Origin: UBA5072 sp041737175
Lineage (GTDB): Bacteria; Bacteroidota; Bacteroidia; Bacteroidales; UBA10428
NCBI GenBank assembly: GCA_041737175.1
Contig: JBGSSF010000024.1
Coordinates: 62,001 to 126,000 of the forward strand
Length of the DNA stretch: 64,000 nucleotides
Reading direction: 5' to 3'
The position numbers were made by a program, and so were the translations under genes. This document shows, one piece after another, positions 33,468-42,663 of this stretch (position 1 is its first letter; each line of letters starts with the position of its first letter). The notes beneath the pieces are model-generated. The model saw only the letters and a program-made list of their open reading frames with translations. It did not search any database and was not told where the DNA came from.

Positions 33468-34226
33468 TTAACGGACGTTTTTGAGATTTTGTTGTGAAAA
33501 AAAGCTCTCAGCCATGGGAATATTGAACCGGATGGCATTCAGGATAAGAACAGTGCGGTTCCCTGTCTTTTCCGCAGGGATCAGCTCATACCGGGTGGGT
33601 ATGATCCTGCCATCCATGTTTTTAATTTCCGAGGCTGTCTCGGTTTTTACCAGGTAGTCATCCTCATCATAGTATTCTGCTTTGAGTTGGAGGTAATCGA
33701 TCTTGGAGATCCAGAGAAAAACTTTACCCCAGACTACCGGGGCATCTTCCCTGGGTATAAGGGTAATTTTGTGGCAATCCTTGCCGGAAATCGTTTCATT
33801 TCCTGAAAACGCGTGGGCGTAATCTATTACGATGGACGACTGGTTCAGAAGATCGTCATTGGTGAAATCCGATCCCATCCAGCCCTGGGCAAGCATGGAT
33901 GGCGGGAGTTTGATGATCCGGTTGATGGCCGGATTCCAGCTCCACATCTCATTCTTCCGCTTCAGGAAGGACTGACCTTTTTCTTTGGCAGGGGCGGTGA
34001 TCAATACCAACGAGTAGTCCATCCCCAGCGACCACGATCTGAAACTGACCGCCCTGCTCCAGGTCGGCCTGATGATCTCCATGGTCATGGAGCTCTCGCT
34101 CGACTTTTCGCCGCGTATTTTCTCGTCGGCCCTTTTGACAATTTCGGTGGCTGTAAGTTGAGGATAGGCCTGTGCAGAGCAAAGTACCCATAAGAATAGG
34201 AAACCTGTATGAAGCAAATTATTCAT
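33468..34226 (-). CDS. LolA-like outer-membrane lipoprotein-sorting protein (COG2834 type)
   Basis: 252 residues with signal peptide MNNLLHTGFLFLWVLCSAQA. The incomplete beta-barrel pattern (ATEIVKRADEKIRGEKSSES, WSWNPAINRIIKLPPSMLAQGWMGSDFTNDDL, each in part) is that of the LolA-like COG2834 group. Such proteins bind acyl chains and carry lipoproteins or lipids through the periplasm. It is the first gene of a five-gene operon with two FtsX permeases, an ATPase and a beta-barrel. Confidence 0.85.
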   Translation of the reverse strand: MNNLLHTGFLFLWVLCSAQAYPQLTATEIVKRADEKIRGEKSSESSMTMEIIRPTWSRAVSFRSWSLGMDYSLVLITAPAKEKGQSFLKRKNEMWSWNPAINRIIKLPPSMLAQGWMGSDFTNDDLLNQSSIVIDYAHAFSGNETISGKDCHKITLIPREDAPVVWGKVFLWISKIDYLQLKAEYYDEDDYLVKTETASEIKNMDGRIIPTRYELIPAEKTGNRTVLILNAIRFNIPMAESFFSQQNLKNVR

Positions 34227-34333
34227 GCATAAAGAATTATGACAGGATTAAAATTATGAATAAAAAGTTAAAACTGTATGCCTTGTTTTTGCGAGTTTTT
34301 ACCGGATTATTACCGGTTTAACTTTTCTATGCC

Positions 34334-34368
34334 AACCCTTCAAGGGTCTTAGGACCGCTTGAAGGGTT
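34334..34368. repeat. Hairpin, sister of the 12608-12641 terminator
   Basis: AACCCTTCAA (34334-34343) and TTGAAGGGTT (34359-34368) form 10-bp arms, with the same CCCTTCAAGGGTC left half as at 12608. Here it lies between divergent genes and so is unlikely to be acting only as a terminator. Confidence 0.85.
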
Positions 34369-34370
34369 TC

Positions 34371-34426
34371 TCCCTGTCTCCTCGTCTCCTTGTCTCCTTG
34401 TCTCCCCCTCTCCCTGTCTCCTTGTC
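34371..34426 (+). repeat. Tandem octamer array, unit TCTCCTTG type (7 copies)
   Basis: Seven 8-bp units with variants TCCCTGTC, TCCTCGTC, TCCTTGTC and TCCCCCTC run up to the -33 box of the sigma-factor promoter, so the array borders the promoter. Confidence 0.9.
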
Positions 34427-34453
34427 ATTCTTCTAATTTTTCCTGTAACTTTA
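34422..34453 (+). promoter_or_regulatory. Possible promoter of the ECF sigma-factor operon
   Basis: TTG at 34422-34424 (inside the last octamer) and TAACTTTA at 34446-34453 are 21 nt apart. The last base deviates from TAnnTTTG, so this is a weaker match. Changes in octamer number would not alter the spacing but would change sequence upstream. Confidence 0.4.
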
Positions 34454-34493
34454 CACTATCTCAATCGTCATACCCACGAATTCTGATTCTTAA

Positions 34494-34979
34494 ATGACCG
34501 TTGCAGAATACAACAAAAGCGTAGAGGATTACTCCGACGGGGTTTATCGCTTTATTCTCAAAAATTTGAAGAATGAGGACAAGGCCAGGGATATCGTGCA
34601 GGATACTTATGAAAAACTGTGGCTGAAAGTAGAAGAGGTTTCGGCGGAAAAAGTGAAATCTTATTTATTTACAGCCGCCTACCATACGATGATCGACATG
34701 ATACGGAAGGAAAAAAGAATGACCGGCTTTGAAGCGGAGAAGCACGATAAACCGACGCACACCGAACACTATACGGGTCTTTCGCAAATACTGGAAGATG
34801 CTGTAGCCAAACTGCCGGCCGATCAGCGGAGTGTCATCATGCTGAGGGACTATGAAGGTTATTCTTACGAAGAAATTGCGGGTATAACAGGTCTCACAGA
34901 GTCTCAGGTCAAGGTTTATATTTTCAGGGGCAGAATGTTCCTGAAAAACTATATTGGAAGTATAGAAGCAGTAATCTAG
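34494..34979 (+). CDS. ECF-type RNA polymerase sigma factor
   Basis: 161 residues with region 2 (about 8-70: YRFILKNLKNEDKARDIVQDTYEKLW, in part) and region 4 (about 100-155: LPADQRSVIMLRDYEGYSYEEIAGITGLT, in part). It directs RNA polymerase to a specific regulon, probably including the two downstream genes. The next gene starts 5 nt after the stop. Confidence 0.93.
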   Translation: MTVAEYNKSVEDYSDGVYRFILKNLKNEDKARDIVQDTYEKLWLKVEEVSAEKVKSYLFTAAYHTMIDMIRKEKRMTGFEAEKHDKPTHTEHYTGLSQILEDAVAKLPADQRSVIMLRDYEGYSYEEIAGITGLTESQVKVYIFRGRMFLKNYIGSIEAVI

Positions 34980-34984
34980 GGAAA

Positions 34985-36022
34985 ATGACGATCAACAGGA
35001 ATAATTTTGAAGCCTATTTGCTGGATTACCTCGAAGGTAATCTGGACCCCCTGCTTACAGCCGATCTGATGGCCTTTTTGGCCGAAAATCCTGAATTTGA
35101 GAACTACATTCCCGATTACGACACCCGGATTTCCCTGCCCAATACACAATCATACTACCATAAGGATAAGCTGATAAAAGATTTCACGGACCTTCCGGAA
35201 GTGACTGCGGGAAATTTCGATGAGTTTTGCATTGCCGAATGCGAAGGATTGCTGGTTGAAAGCGACCTGACCAGGCTGTCAGATTACATAAGGCTGCATC
35301 CGGAAAAACAACACGATCTCGATCTTTACCGGAAAACAAAACTGCAGCCCGATTTGACCGTACGGTATGCCGGTAAAAATGAACTAAAGAAAAAGCAGGG
35401 TTCGGACAACCTGCGTTACCTTTACTATGCCCTGGGTATTGCTGCCTCAGTTGCCCTGTTGTTTCTGCTGGTACTCAGGAAGCCTGCCGGAACTGTTTAC
35501 ACAGAAACCGCTCCCGTAAATTCAGGTAAGATGGAGAATGCCGTTCAGCTGCCGGATGTATTGCCTCTTCCAAATGAGACCATTCAGCCTGAATCAGAAA
35601 CTTCTGCAGGGGAGCTGCCACGTAATCCTCATATTTCGCAGAACCCGGAAACTGCGCCGGTTGAAGAAACCCGGGAGTCCCCGGCATTGCCGGCCCTGGC
35701 AAAACTAGAACCTGTTTTAAACATGAAGGTGTTCACTTCAGTTCAGCCCCCTCCGGTCATGGATCATCTGGCAAAAACAGCTGTAACCTATAAGAACCCG
35801 TTCCAGAACAGGATATATACTGGAAATACATTTGCAGATACCCGGATAGGCAGTCTGTTTAGCCGGATCGATTTCTGGAAAACTGCCGAGACAGCGATTT
35901 CCGGATTCAATTACCTGACGGAATCTAATATATCTGTCGACCGGATTACCGATGAAAGCGGAAATCTGACCAGCCTGCTCATCCAAAGCGATAGCTACAC
36001 AATTACCGGAAAAATTAAATAG
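34985..36022 (+). CDS. Putative membrane anti-sigma factor
   Basis: 345 residues: a polar cytoplasmic N-terminal region (1-145) with FEAYLLDYLEGNLDPLLTADLMAFL near the start (in part, a zinc-finger-free anti-sigma-like helix bundle), one membrane helix about 147-165, then a Pro/Glu-rich stretch and a periplasmic tail. The position right after an ECF sigma gene and the topology suggest an anti-sigma factor; there is no FecR or RsgI signature. Alternative: a co-regulated membrane protein. Confidence 0.65.
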   Translation: MTINRNNFEAYLLDYLEGNLDPLLTADLMAFLAENPEFENYIPDYDTRISLPNTQSYYHKDKLIKDFTDLPEVTAGNFDEFCIAECEGLLVESDLTRLSDYIRLHPEKQHDLDLYRKTKLQPDLTVRYAGKNELKKKQGSDNLRYLYYALGIAASVALLFLLVLRKPAGTVYTETAPVNSGKMENAVQLPDVLPLPNETIQPESETSAGELPRNPHISQNPETAPVEETRESPALPALAKLEPVLNMKVFTSVQPPPVMDHLAKTAVTYKNPFQNRIYTGNTFADTRIGSLFSRIDFWKTAETAISGFNYLTESNISVDRITDESGNLTSLLIQSDSYTITGKIK

Positions 36023-36094
36023 CTTCTGTAACATTTCCGGTTCCCGAACGTCAGACCAATAAAATCAAAAGTCTAATCTATAAAATCAAATGAT

Positions 36095-37123
36095 ATGAGA
36101 AAGCTGTTTGTGATTTTAACGTTGACTGCGTTTTCAGCAGGAATATTTGCACAGGAACTCGATTCGCTGCAGAATATTATGAATAAAAAGGATGTGCCCG
36201 AAAGTAATGAAAGCAGGGATGATTCAGTTGTTGAACCCGTTATTGTTGATGACGGCCAGGAAGAAATTAATATCAAAGTACTGGACAAGGAAGTCGTAAG
36301 AGTAGTGGAAAAAGGCGATTCCACCTATATTTCAGTCGGGGACAAAGACATCATACAGGTCATCAACCACCCTGATTCCACCAGTATACGGGTAGGCGAC
36401 AAGGAAATACGCATTGTTGAAAGAGATGACGATACAGATGTAAGCATTGAGGATATTGATGACGATGAGGATTGGGATGAGGAGGGAATCAGTAATCCCA
36501 AATTCCGGGGTCACTGGGCAGGCTTTGGATGGGGGATCAACAATTTTCTGGATGAAGACAATACGATATCCCGTGAAGGCGATAATGCATTCATGGACCT
36601 CAATACCGGCCGTTCCTGGGCTATAAATCTGAATGTCGCACAGTACAGCCTGGGATTCGGCACATCTCATTTTGGAGCTGTAACCGGCATTGGTCTTGAA
36701 TTCAACAACTACTTTTTTGACGGTGACAATACCATTGCTGAAGTGGATGATTACGTAGTGGGAATTGATACGGCCAATGTCTCCAAAAGTAAACTGACCA
36801 GTACCTACCTGAGAGTTCCCCTTATTCTGGAAGTGCAGTTTCCGAGCACAATCAGGGCAAAAAGGGTTTATATCTCAGCAGGCCTTGTTGCCGGACTGAA
36901 ATTGGGATCCCATACCAAAGTGATTTACAAAGATGATGGTGGCAGAAGCAAGGACAAGAACAACGACGATTTTAACATCAGCCCCTTCCGCTATGGCGTT
37001 ACCGCCCGTGTAGGCTTTGGTGGACTCAGTGTTTTCGGCGATTATTATTTTTCACCGATGTTTGTTGAAGATAAAGGTCCCAGCCTGAATCCGTTCACGG
37101 TGGGACTGGCTTTGGAATTTTAA
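36095..37123 (+). CDS. Outer-membrane beta-barrel protein with Asp-rich N-terminal linker
   Basis: 342 residues, signal MRKLFVILTLTAFSAGIFAQ. Residues 20-130 contain two tandem modules of the form VEKGDSTYISVGDKDI / INHPDSTSIRVGDKEI (about 22 residues apart) and then an acidic stretch (DDDEDWDEE). The C-terminal 200 residues form a PorT/OMP_b-brl_2-like barrel ending in Phe. It follows sigma and anti-sigma genes and may be the regulated output or the stress sensor target. The acidic stretch could bind divalent cations. Confidence 0.8.
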   Translation: MRKLFVILTLTAFSAGIFAQELDSLQNIMNKKDVPESNESRDDSVVEPVIVDDGQEEINIKVLDKEVVRVVEKGDSTYISVGDKDIIQVINHPDSTSIRVGDKEIRIVERDDDTDVSIEDIDDDEDWDEEGISNPKFRGHWAGFGWGINNFLDEDNTISREGDNAFMDLNTGRSWAINLNVAQYSLGFGTSHFGAVTGIGLEFNNYFFDGDNTIAEVDDYVVGIDTANVSKSKLTSTYLRVPLILEVQFPSTIRAKRVYISAGLVAGLKLGSHTKVIYKDDGGRSKDKNNDDFNISPFRYGVTARVGFGGLSVFGDYYFSPMFVEDKGPSLNPFTVGLALEF

Positions 37124-37131
37124 TTTTTACC

Positions 37132-37159
37132 GTAGAGACGCAAGATCTTGCGTCTCTAC
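37132..37159. repeat. Perfect 28-bp palindrome, half-site GTAGAGACGCAAGA
   Basis: Eight bases after the barrel gene's stop. Same outer arms as the other family members (GTAGAGACGCA) but a different centre. It may act as a terminator hairpin. The adjoining 37178-37205 has inverted GATTGCAGATT-type repeats. Confidence 0.95.
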
Positions 37160-37320
37160 ATCCTTCCCATCTTCTTTCTGCAATCTTTAATCTGTAATCT
37201 GTTATCTTCTTAATAACTCACCCCCCGTTTCTTCCGAATGTCAATAACTTTTTTGATTTCGTGAAATCGCATTCATGAATATTGAGTACTTTGGGTAGAT
37301 TATGAAACCCAACCAGTTGC

Positions 37321-39978
37321 ATGCTTAATTCTCTAAGATACAGGCTATTGGCCTGGTTCATAGCGTTTATCCTTCTTATTGCTGGTTTAATGATCCCTGC
37401 CAACCTGGTTTATCATTCACGTGAAAAAGGAATTGCCAGGGTTTCTCAGAATATTAATTCCCTCTATGTTGATTTCCTCAAAGACGCCAAGTCAGTTAAT
37501 AATTTTCTTACCTCGCAACCTGACAATATCGATTTTTTCTTTAAAGGACAGAGTCCTTATCTGAGTTATCATCTCCGGATCAGTGAGAAAATACAATCTG
37601 ACCTGAAGGCCATACGGGAATCCAAACAATTCCCGTCATTTGAAATTACCGGGCAGCTCGACCGGCTGACTGTTCAGTTACAACAATACAACTACCTGAT
37701 CGACAGCCTGACCTACCTGGTGTATAAACGGGGATACCGGAATTTCGGGCTTGAAGGCGAATTATCGGATTACAGGGAATTGCTGGAAAGCGCTCCCGGA
37801 TTGACAAGTCGGGATATCTACCGGCTCAGGAAAATCGAAAATGATTACTTTTATAGCAGCGATACCTCCTCGGTGAGTTCATTCAGCCGGCTTTTAACCC
37901 AGCTTTATGTGACTCTTGGCGGCAATGAACATCTGTCAGACAATGCCAGAGAGAAAACCAGTGATCTTATCAACAGTTACGCAGGGGCATTTATGCGGCT
38001 TGTGGAACTCGACGAACAGGCCGGCATCCGGAAAAACCTTGCGCTCAAGGCATCCCTCAATCAGGCTGGCGAGGAGATCGAATCGTTATTCACTGATATT
38101 TCCGCCGCTTCGGTCGTCAGGCAAAAAGCGCTGATGAGCAGGCTTAACACCTATTATATTCTGGCTCTCCTGCTGATATTTTCCATGGCCCTGTTTTTCA
38201 GCTATATATCTTCCAAACATGTAGTATGGCACCTGGAAGCCCTTACCAATTACATTTCTGTCCTGGCTAAAAACCATCTCGACGCCGGTCAATCCATTGA
38301 TCTGCGCAATTCGGCCCGGGAAATCAAACAAATATACCGTGAGTTCCGCAATCTTCTTTCCCAGTTAAAAATTTGGGAAAGGCAACGTGACAAGGCGCTT
38401 CAGAATGCCGAGGATAATCAGCAAAGATACAGGGAACTGGCTGACATGTTACCGCAGAGTGTATTTGAAACCGACTCCTTTGGCAATTACACCTATGTAA
38501 ACAAAGCCTGGTTCAGTGCTTTCGGTTACAGCGCCGGTGAGCTCGGAGATGGGCTGAATCTGATTGAAACCCTGATATCTGAAACCAATCAGGATGATAT
38601 TCTGGGACAGCGAAAGATCGAGAATTCCAATTATATTGCCATCCGTAAGAACGGATCGAAGTTCCCGGCCTCTGTTTATACCGACAACATCATCCGTGAC
38701 GGGCAAATTGCCGGAAGACGGGGTATCATAGTTGACATCACCGACAGGATCGACTACATTAAGACGCTTCAGCAGGAAACCAGCAAAGCCAGAACTTCTG
38801 ATGAGCTGAAATCCTCATTTCTGGCCAACATGTCGCATGAGATCCGGACACCCATGAATTCCATCATCGGGTTTTCCAATCTGCTGGCATCTGAACAAAT
38901 TCCGGATAACCAGAAAAAGGACTTCACGCAGTACATACGCACCAGCAGTGAATTGCTGCTTAACCTGGTGGATGACATCATAGATATTGCCAAGATCGAA
39001 GCCGGCGAGCTGAAAATCGTTAAGAAAGACAGTGATTTACTGGCCCTGGGTGAGGAATTGCTGAATACATCCAGAGAGACTCGCAAACGGTTCAATAAAA
39101 AGCATCTCGAACTGGTCTTCACGCCCGATCCAAATTGCCATGAGGTGTTCCTCCGCACTGATCCTTTCAGGCTGAGGCAAATACTGGTGAACCTGATCAA
39201 CAACGCCATCAAATTCACTGAAAAGGGATCCGTGGAATTTGGCTTTTCAGTGAAAGATGACTCCATCCTTGAGTTTTTTGTGAAGGACACAGGGGTTGGA
39301 TTAAAACGTGAGGAGCTGGATCTTATCTTTGAAAGATTCAAACGCGCGCGACAATCGGAAGAAAAGAACATTGTTGGTACAGGTTTGGGCCTGGCCATTT
39401 CCAAGAACCTGGTTCAGCTGCTCGGCGGGGAAATGTGGGTTGATTCAGTCGTAGGCAGGGGTACCACGTTCCTTTTTACGCTTCCTTACCTGAAACCTAC
39501 CGTATTGCCGGCCGGCCGGGAGGAAAATTACCAGTATGAGACTTCCTATAACTGGTTCGGGAAAACGATTCTGATTGCCGAGGATGATCTGAACAGTTTT
39601 AAATTCCTGCGTGAACTTTTGGGTAAAACCCGCATTGAAATAATCCATGCTCCCAACGGAAAGAAAGCGGTGGAGACCGTGGGTTCAAATATACACGTCG
39701 ATCTGGTGATCATGGATGTCCAGATGCCGGTTATGGATGGTCTGGAAGCCACACGACTGATCAAGGAAATGAATTTCAGGATCCCGGTAATAGCGCAGAC
39801 TGCATTTGCCATGGCCGGTGACAAAGAAAAAATGCAGCAGGCCGGATTTGATGAATATATCCCAAAACCAATAAATAGCAATCAGTTACTTGCCATCATC
39901 AATCATTTCCTCACCCAGGAAAGGATTAAGGGACAGTATAAAATTTCTTCCGCGATTCAGAGCGGGCCTCAGCAATAA
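37321..39978 (+). CDS. Hybrid sensor histidine kinase with PAS and receiver domains
   Basis: 885 residues. TM1 about 10-28, a 245-residue periplasmic helical sensor, TM2 about 276-296, a PAS domain about 370-490, HisKA with His506 (MSHEIRTPMNSIIGFS), an HATPase (LINNAIKFTEKG, DTGVGL, GTGLGLAISKNL), and a C-terminal receiver with phospho-acceptor Asp799 (VIMDVQMPVMDGLEATR). Phosphate can be relayed His to Asp within the protein; no HPt domain or output regulator is adjacent. Signal unknown. Confidence 0.95.
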   Translation: MLNSLRYRLLAWFIAFILLIAGLMIPANLVYHSREKGIARVSQNINSLYVDFLKDAKSVNNFLTSQPDNIDFFFKGQSPYLSYHLRISEKIQSDLKAIRESKQFPSFEITGQLDRLTVQLQQYNYLIDSLTYLVYKRGYRNFGLEGELSDYRELLESAPGLTSRDIYRLRKIENDYFYSSDTSSVSSFSRLLTQLYVTLGGNEHLSDNAREKTSDLINSYAGAFMRLVELDEQAGIRKNLALKASLNQAGEEIESLFTDISAASVVRQKALMSRLNTYYILALLLIFSMALFFSYISSKHVVWHLEALTNYISVLAKNHLDAGQSIDLRNSAREIKQIYREFRNLLSQLKIWERQRDKALQNAEDNQQRYRELADMLPQSVFETDSFGNYTYVNKAWFSAFGYSAGELGDGLNLIETLISETNQDDILGQRKIENSNYIAIRKNGSKFPASVYTDNIIRDGQIAGRRGIIVDITDRIDYIKTLQQETSKARTSDELKSSFLANMSHEIRTPMNSIIGFSNLLASEQIPDNQKKDFTQYIRTSSELLLNLVDDIIDIAKIEAGELKIVKKDSDLLALGEELLNTSRETRKRFNKKHLELVFTPDPNCHEVFLRTDPFRLRQILVNLINNAIKFTEKGSVEFGFSVKDDSILEFFVKDTGVGLKREELDLIFERFKRARQSEEKNIVGTGLGLAISKNLVQLLGGEMWVDSVVGRGTTFLFTLPYLKPTVLPAGREENYQYETSYNWFGKTILIAEDDLNSFKFLRELLGKTRIEIIHAPNGKKAVETVGSNIHVDLVIMDVQMPVMDGLEATRLIKEMNFRIPVIAQTAFAMAGDKEKMQQAGFDEYIPKPINSNQLLAIINHFLTQERIKGQYKISSAIQSGPQQ

Positions 39979-40065
39979 TCATCCCGGGAATGAGTTATCT
40001 TTGCAGGGTCACCTGACAAAACGTGCATGAAATGTATGAAAGTCCGATTTGTTTGATAAGAAACC

Positions 40066-42630
40066 ATGCGATTCAGTAAACCATTCCGGATTTTTGCCTG
40101 GTCTTTGCTTGCAGCCTTTTTGCTGGTTGTGGTTACCTCCTCATTTCTTTCCCTTTTCTATGAAAAGGCGATCGTCCGCTATATGCAAAGGTACCTGGAT
40201 GAACACCTTCTGACGGAACTTTCCATGAAGGATATCAGGTTCAGGGTTTTGAAAAGATTCCCAAATGCCACGGTTGAGATCTCCAATCCCGTTCTTCTGT
40301 CAGGGGAAGAATTCAATGTACGTGATTTCCGGGGAACTTTTGCCGATACGCTGCTGCAGGCAAAATCCGTATCCTTCCAGTTTGATTTGCTCAAGTTGCT
40401 TGTCAAAAAGTACGAACTCAAAAAAGTTGAGGTTTCACAGGGCCGTCTGAATATTTTGCTGGATAAAGACAAACAACACAACCTGAAGATCTGGAAAACC
40501 AGTGAAAAACAATCCGGTGAATCCTATACCGTCAACCTTAAAAGTATCGTGCTGAATAATACGGAGATCCGTGTAATCTCGCTCAGGGAGCAGCTGGACC
40601 TTGCTGCTTACTCGCGCAGATCGACTTTTAAAGGCACTTACTCGGGACATATCCTGTCGGGAGAAACCCGGGGGACGCTTTCGCTGGATAGCCTGACTGT
40701 AAAGGGCAACCGGCTGATCAAAAATGCTTCCCTCCATCTGGTTCTTAAAATGGCATACGGCGGCAACCGATTTAGGATCAGCCAGGGCAAGGTACACCTG
40801 AATAAGGCTGTTGCCAGCATATCCGGTGAGTTTAAATACGGCAGGGAAAATACCATTGATCTTACCCTGGATATGCCCAAATTTGGCCTTGAAGAACTCA
40901 TGTCCCTTTTCCCTGCCGCAGAGAATGCCATACCGGCCAGCCTCAGTTTTACAGGGAACGGTAAACTCTCGGCAGTTGTGAAAGGCTCACTCACCCATAC
41001 CAGCAATCTCATGATCCGGTCAGCTTTTGAACTGGAAAATTGCACGGCACGGAATACGGACAACAATACCCAGATCAGCCATATCAACCTGAAGGGATCG
41101 GTAACCGGCACAAGGGCTGAAAATTTTGAGCTTTATGTGGATGAGTTTACCTCTGATCTGGGCAAAGGAACCGTAGGAGGAAATTTCACGCTCCGCAATC
41201 TGAACACCCTTCTTTTTCGTACCGAAATTCATTCTATACTTGATCTCGAAGCTGTAGATGACTTTGCCGGTATTGACACCATTGTAAACATGCAGGGATT
41301 GATCAGCTCGGATCTTATACTCTCGGGTAGTTTGAAACATGGACCGGACTCCGCTGCTTCACCGCTCCGATTCCTTGAAAAGGGAACCTTCGTCTTTGAT
41401 AAGGTCTCTCTAAAACTCAAAAACAACCCCCTCGATATTCAGAGGGTCACCGGGAAGGCATCCTGGGATGACATCCTGGTCCTCGACAGCCTGAAATTTT
41501 ATGTAAATGAAACCAATTTTCTGGTGAATGGCTCCATAGAGCAGTTGAAAGGGTATCTGCTGAAACAGGCACAGCTTAAATCTAATCTTGAGATCATTAC
41601 CGATAACTTCAACATAGATAAGCTTTTTATCAGTATTCCAAAAAAGAAAACGCACGGCACTGCCAAAACTCTGGCCGTGTTTCCATCGAATATGCAAATG
41701 AAAGCCCATGTGAAAGCTGAAAATTTTACAGCCGGGAAATTCAATGCATCCGATGTTGTACTTCATCTTTCCGCGATAAGGGATTCCGTTTATATCCATG
41801 ATTTCAACCTGAAGTTCCCCGACGGATCCATAACCGGCAATGCTTTGATAACTGCCGGTGCCAATAAAATGTTAACCATCACTTGCAATTCTACCCCCTA
41901 TAAAATTAATATACAGCAACTTTTCACCGCCTTTAATAATTTCACTCAGCATTTTATTGTAGATAAAAATATACGTGGTTTGCTGAGTGGTTCCGTTAGT
42001 TTTGTTGCGCAATGGGATTCTTCGCTCCGGTTCATGCCCGGAAATTTGAAGGCGCAAGCCGATGTGACCATTGCAAACGGAGAACTGGTTCAGTTTGAAC
42101 CCATGCTCAGGCTTTCAAAGTATATTGATGTAGAGGAACTCCGGCATATCCGGTTTAAAACCCTGAAAAATGTGATATTCATCACCGATCGGATGGTCAC
42201 TATGCCTGAAATGGCAATACACTCGACTGCCTTTAACATATCTGTGGCCGGACAACATTCCTTTAACAATGAATTTGATTACAGGATGCGGGTTTTGCTG
42301 TCGGAAGTACTGTTAAACAAAGCCCGGAAAAAGAAGAAGGAAATTGATGAGTTCCTGGTAGAAGATACTTCTGAAAAGGCTACTATTCCATTGATCATTG
42401 CCGGTACCCCCAACGATTTTGATGTGCGCCTTGACCGGAGACGCGCTTTCGACCTCACCCGGAAAAACACGCATGAGGAGGTTGTCACCCCTGAAAACAA
42501 ACTCGCACCCAGCAACTTTAAAATCGAGTGGGAAGAAGAGAAAAAGGAGGTGGAAACAGGCAAACCGACCATTAACAGCAATGATTCAGATTTTGTCATT
42601 GAATGGGAGGACAACGAAGATAATGAATGA
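40066..42630 (+). CDS. AsmA-family envelope protein
   Basis: 854 residues: one N-terminal membrane helix (about 10-32), then a long repetitive beta-rich periplasmic body with AsmA-type N-terminal motif (LTELSMKDIRFRVLKRFPNATVEISNPVL, in part) and a C-terminal segment with FNNEFDYRMRVLLSEVLLNKARKKKKEIDEF, in part. AsmA-like proteins are bridge-type lipid transfer proteins thought to move phospholipids between the membranes. It lies 33 nt upstream of a kinase gene and may be co-transcribed with it and rnpA. Confidence 0.85.
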   Translation: MRFSKPFRIFAWSLLAAFLLVVVTSSFLSLFYEKAIVRYMQRYLDEHLLTELSMKDIRFRVLKRFPNATVEISNPVLLSGEEFNVRDFRGTFADTLLQAKSVSFQFDLLKLLVKKYELKKVEVSQGRLNILLDKDKQHNLKIWKTSEKQSGESYTVNLKSIVLNNTEIRVISLREQLDLAAYSRRSTFKGTYSGHILSGETRGTLSLDSLTVKGNRLIKNASLHLVLKMAYGGNRFRISQGKVHLNKAVASISGEFKYGRENTIDLTLDMPKFGLEELMSLFPAAENAIPASLSFTGNGKLSAVVKGSLTHTSNLMIRSAFELENCTARNTDNNTQISHINLKGSVTGTRAENFELYVDEFTSDLGKGTVGGNFTLRNLNTLLFRTEIHSILDLEAVDDFAGIDTIVNMQGLISSDLILSGSLKHGPDSAASPLRFLEKGTFVFDKVSLKLKNNPLDIQRVTGKASWDDILVLDSLKFYVNETNFLVNGSIEQLKGYLLKQAQLKSNLEIITDNFNIDKLFISIPKKKTHGTAKTLAVFPSNMQMKAHVKAENFTAGKFNASDVVLHLSAIRDSVYIHDFNLKFPDGSITGNALITAGANKMLTITCNSTPYKINIQQLFTAFNNFTQHFIVDKNIRGLLSGSVSFVAQWDSSLRFMPGNLKAQADVTIANGELVQFEPMLRLSKYIDVEELRHIRFKTLKNVIFITDRMVTMPEMAIHSTAFNISVAGQHSFNNEFDYRMRVLLSEVLLNKARKKKKEIDEFLVEDTSEKATIPLIIAGTPNDFDVRLDRRRAFDLTRKNTHEEVVTPENKLAPSNFKIEWEEEKKEVETGKPTINSNDSDFVIEWEDNEDNE

Positions 42631-42663
42631 CCGGATGAACGCATTTTAAACAATCAGGCTGAT

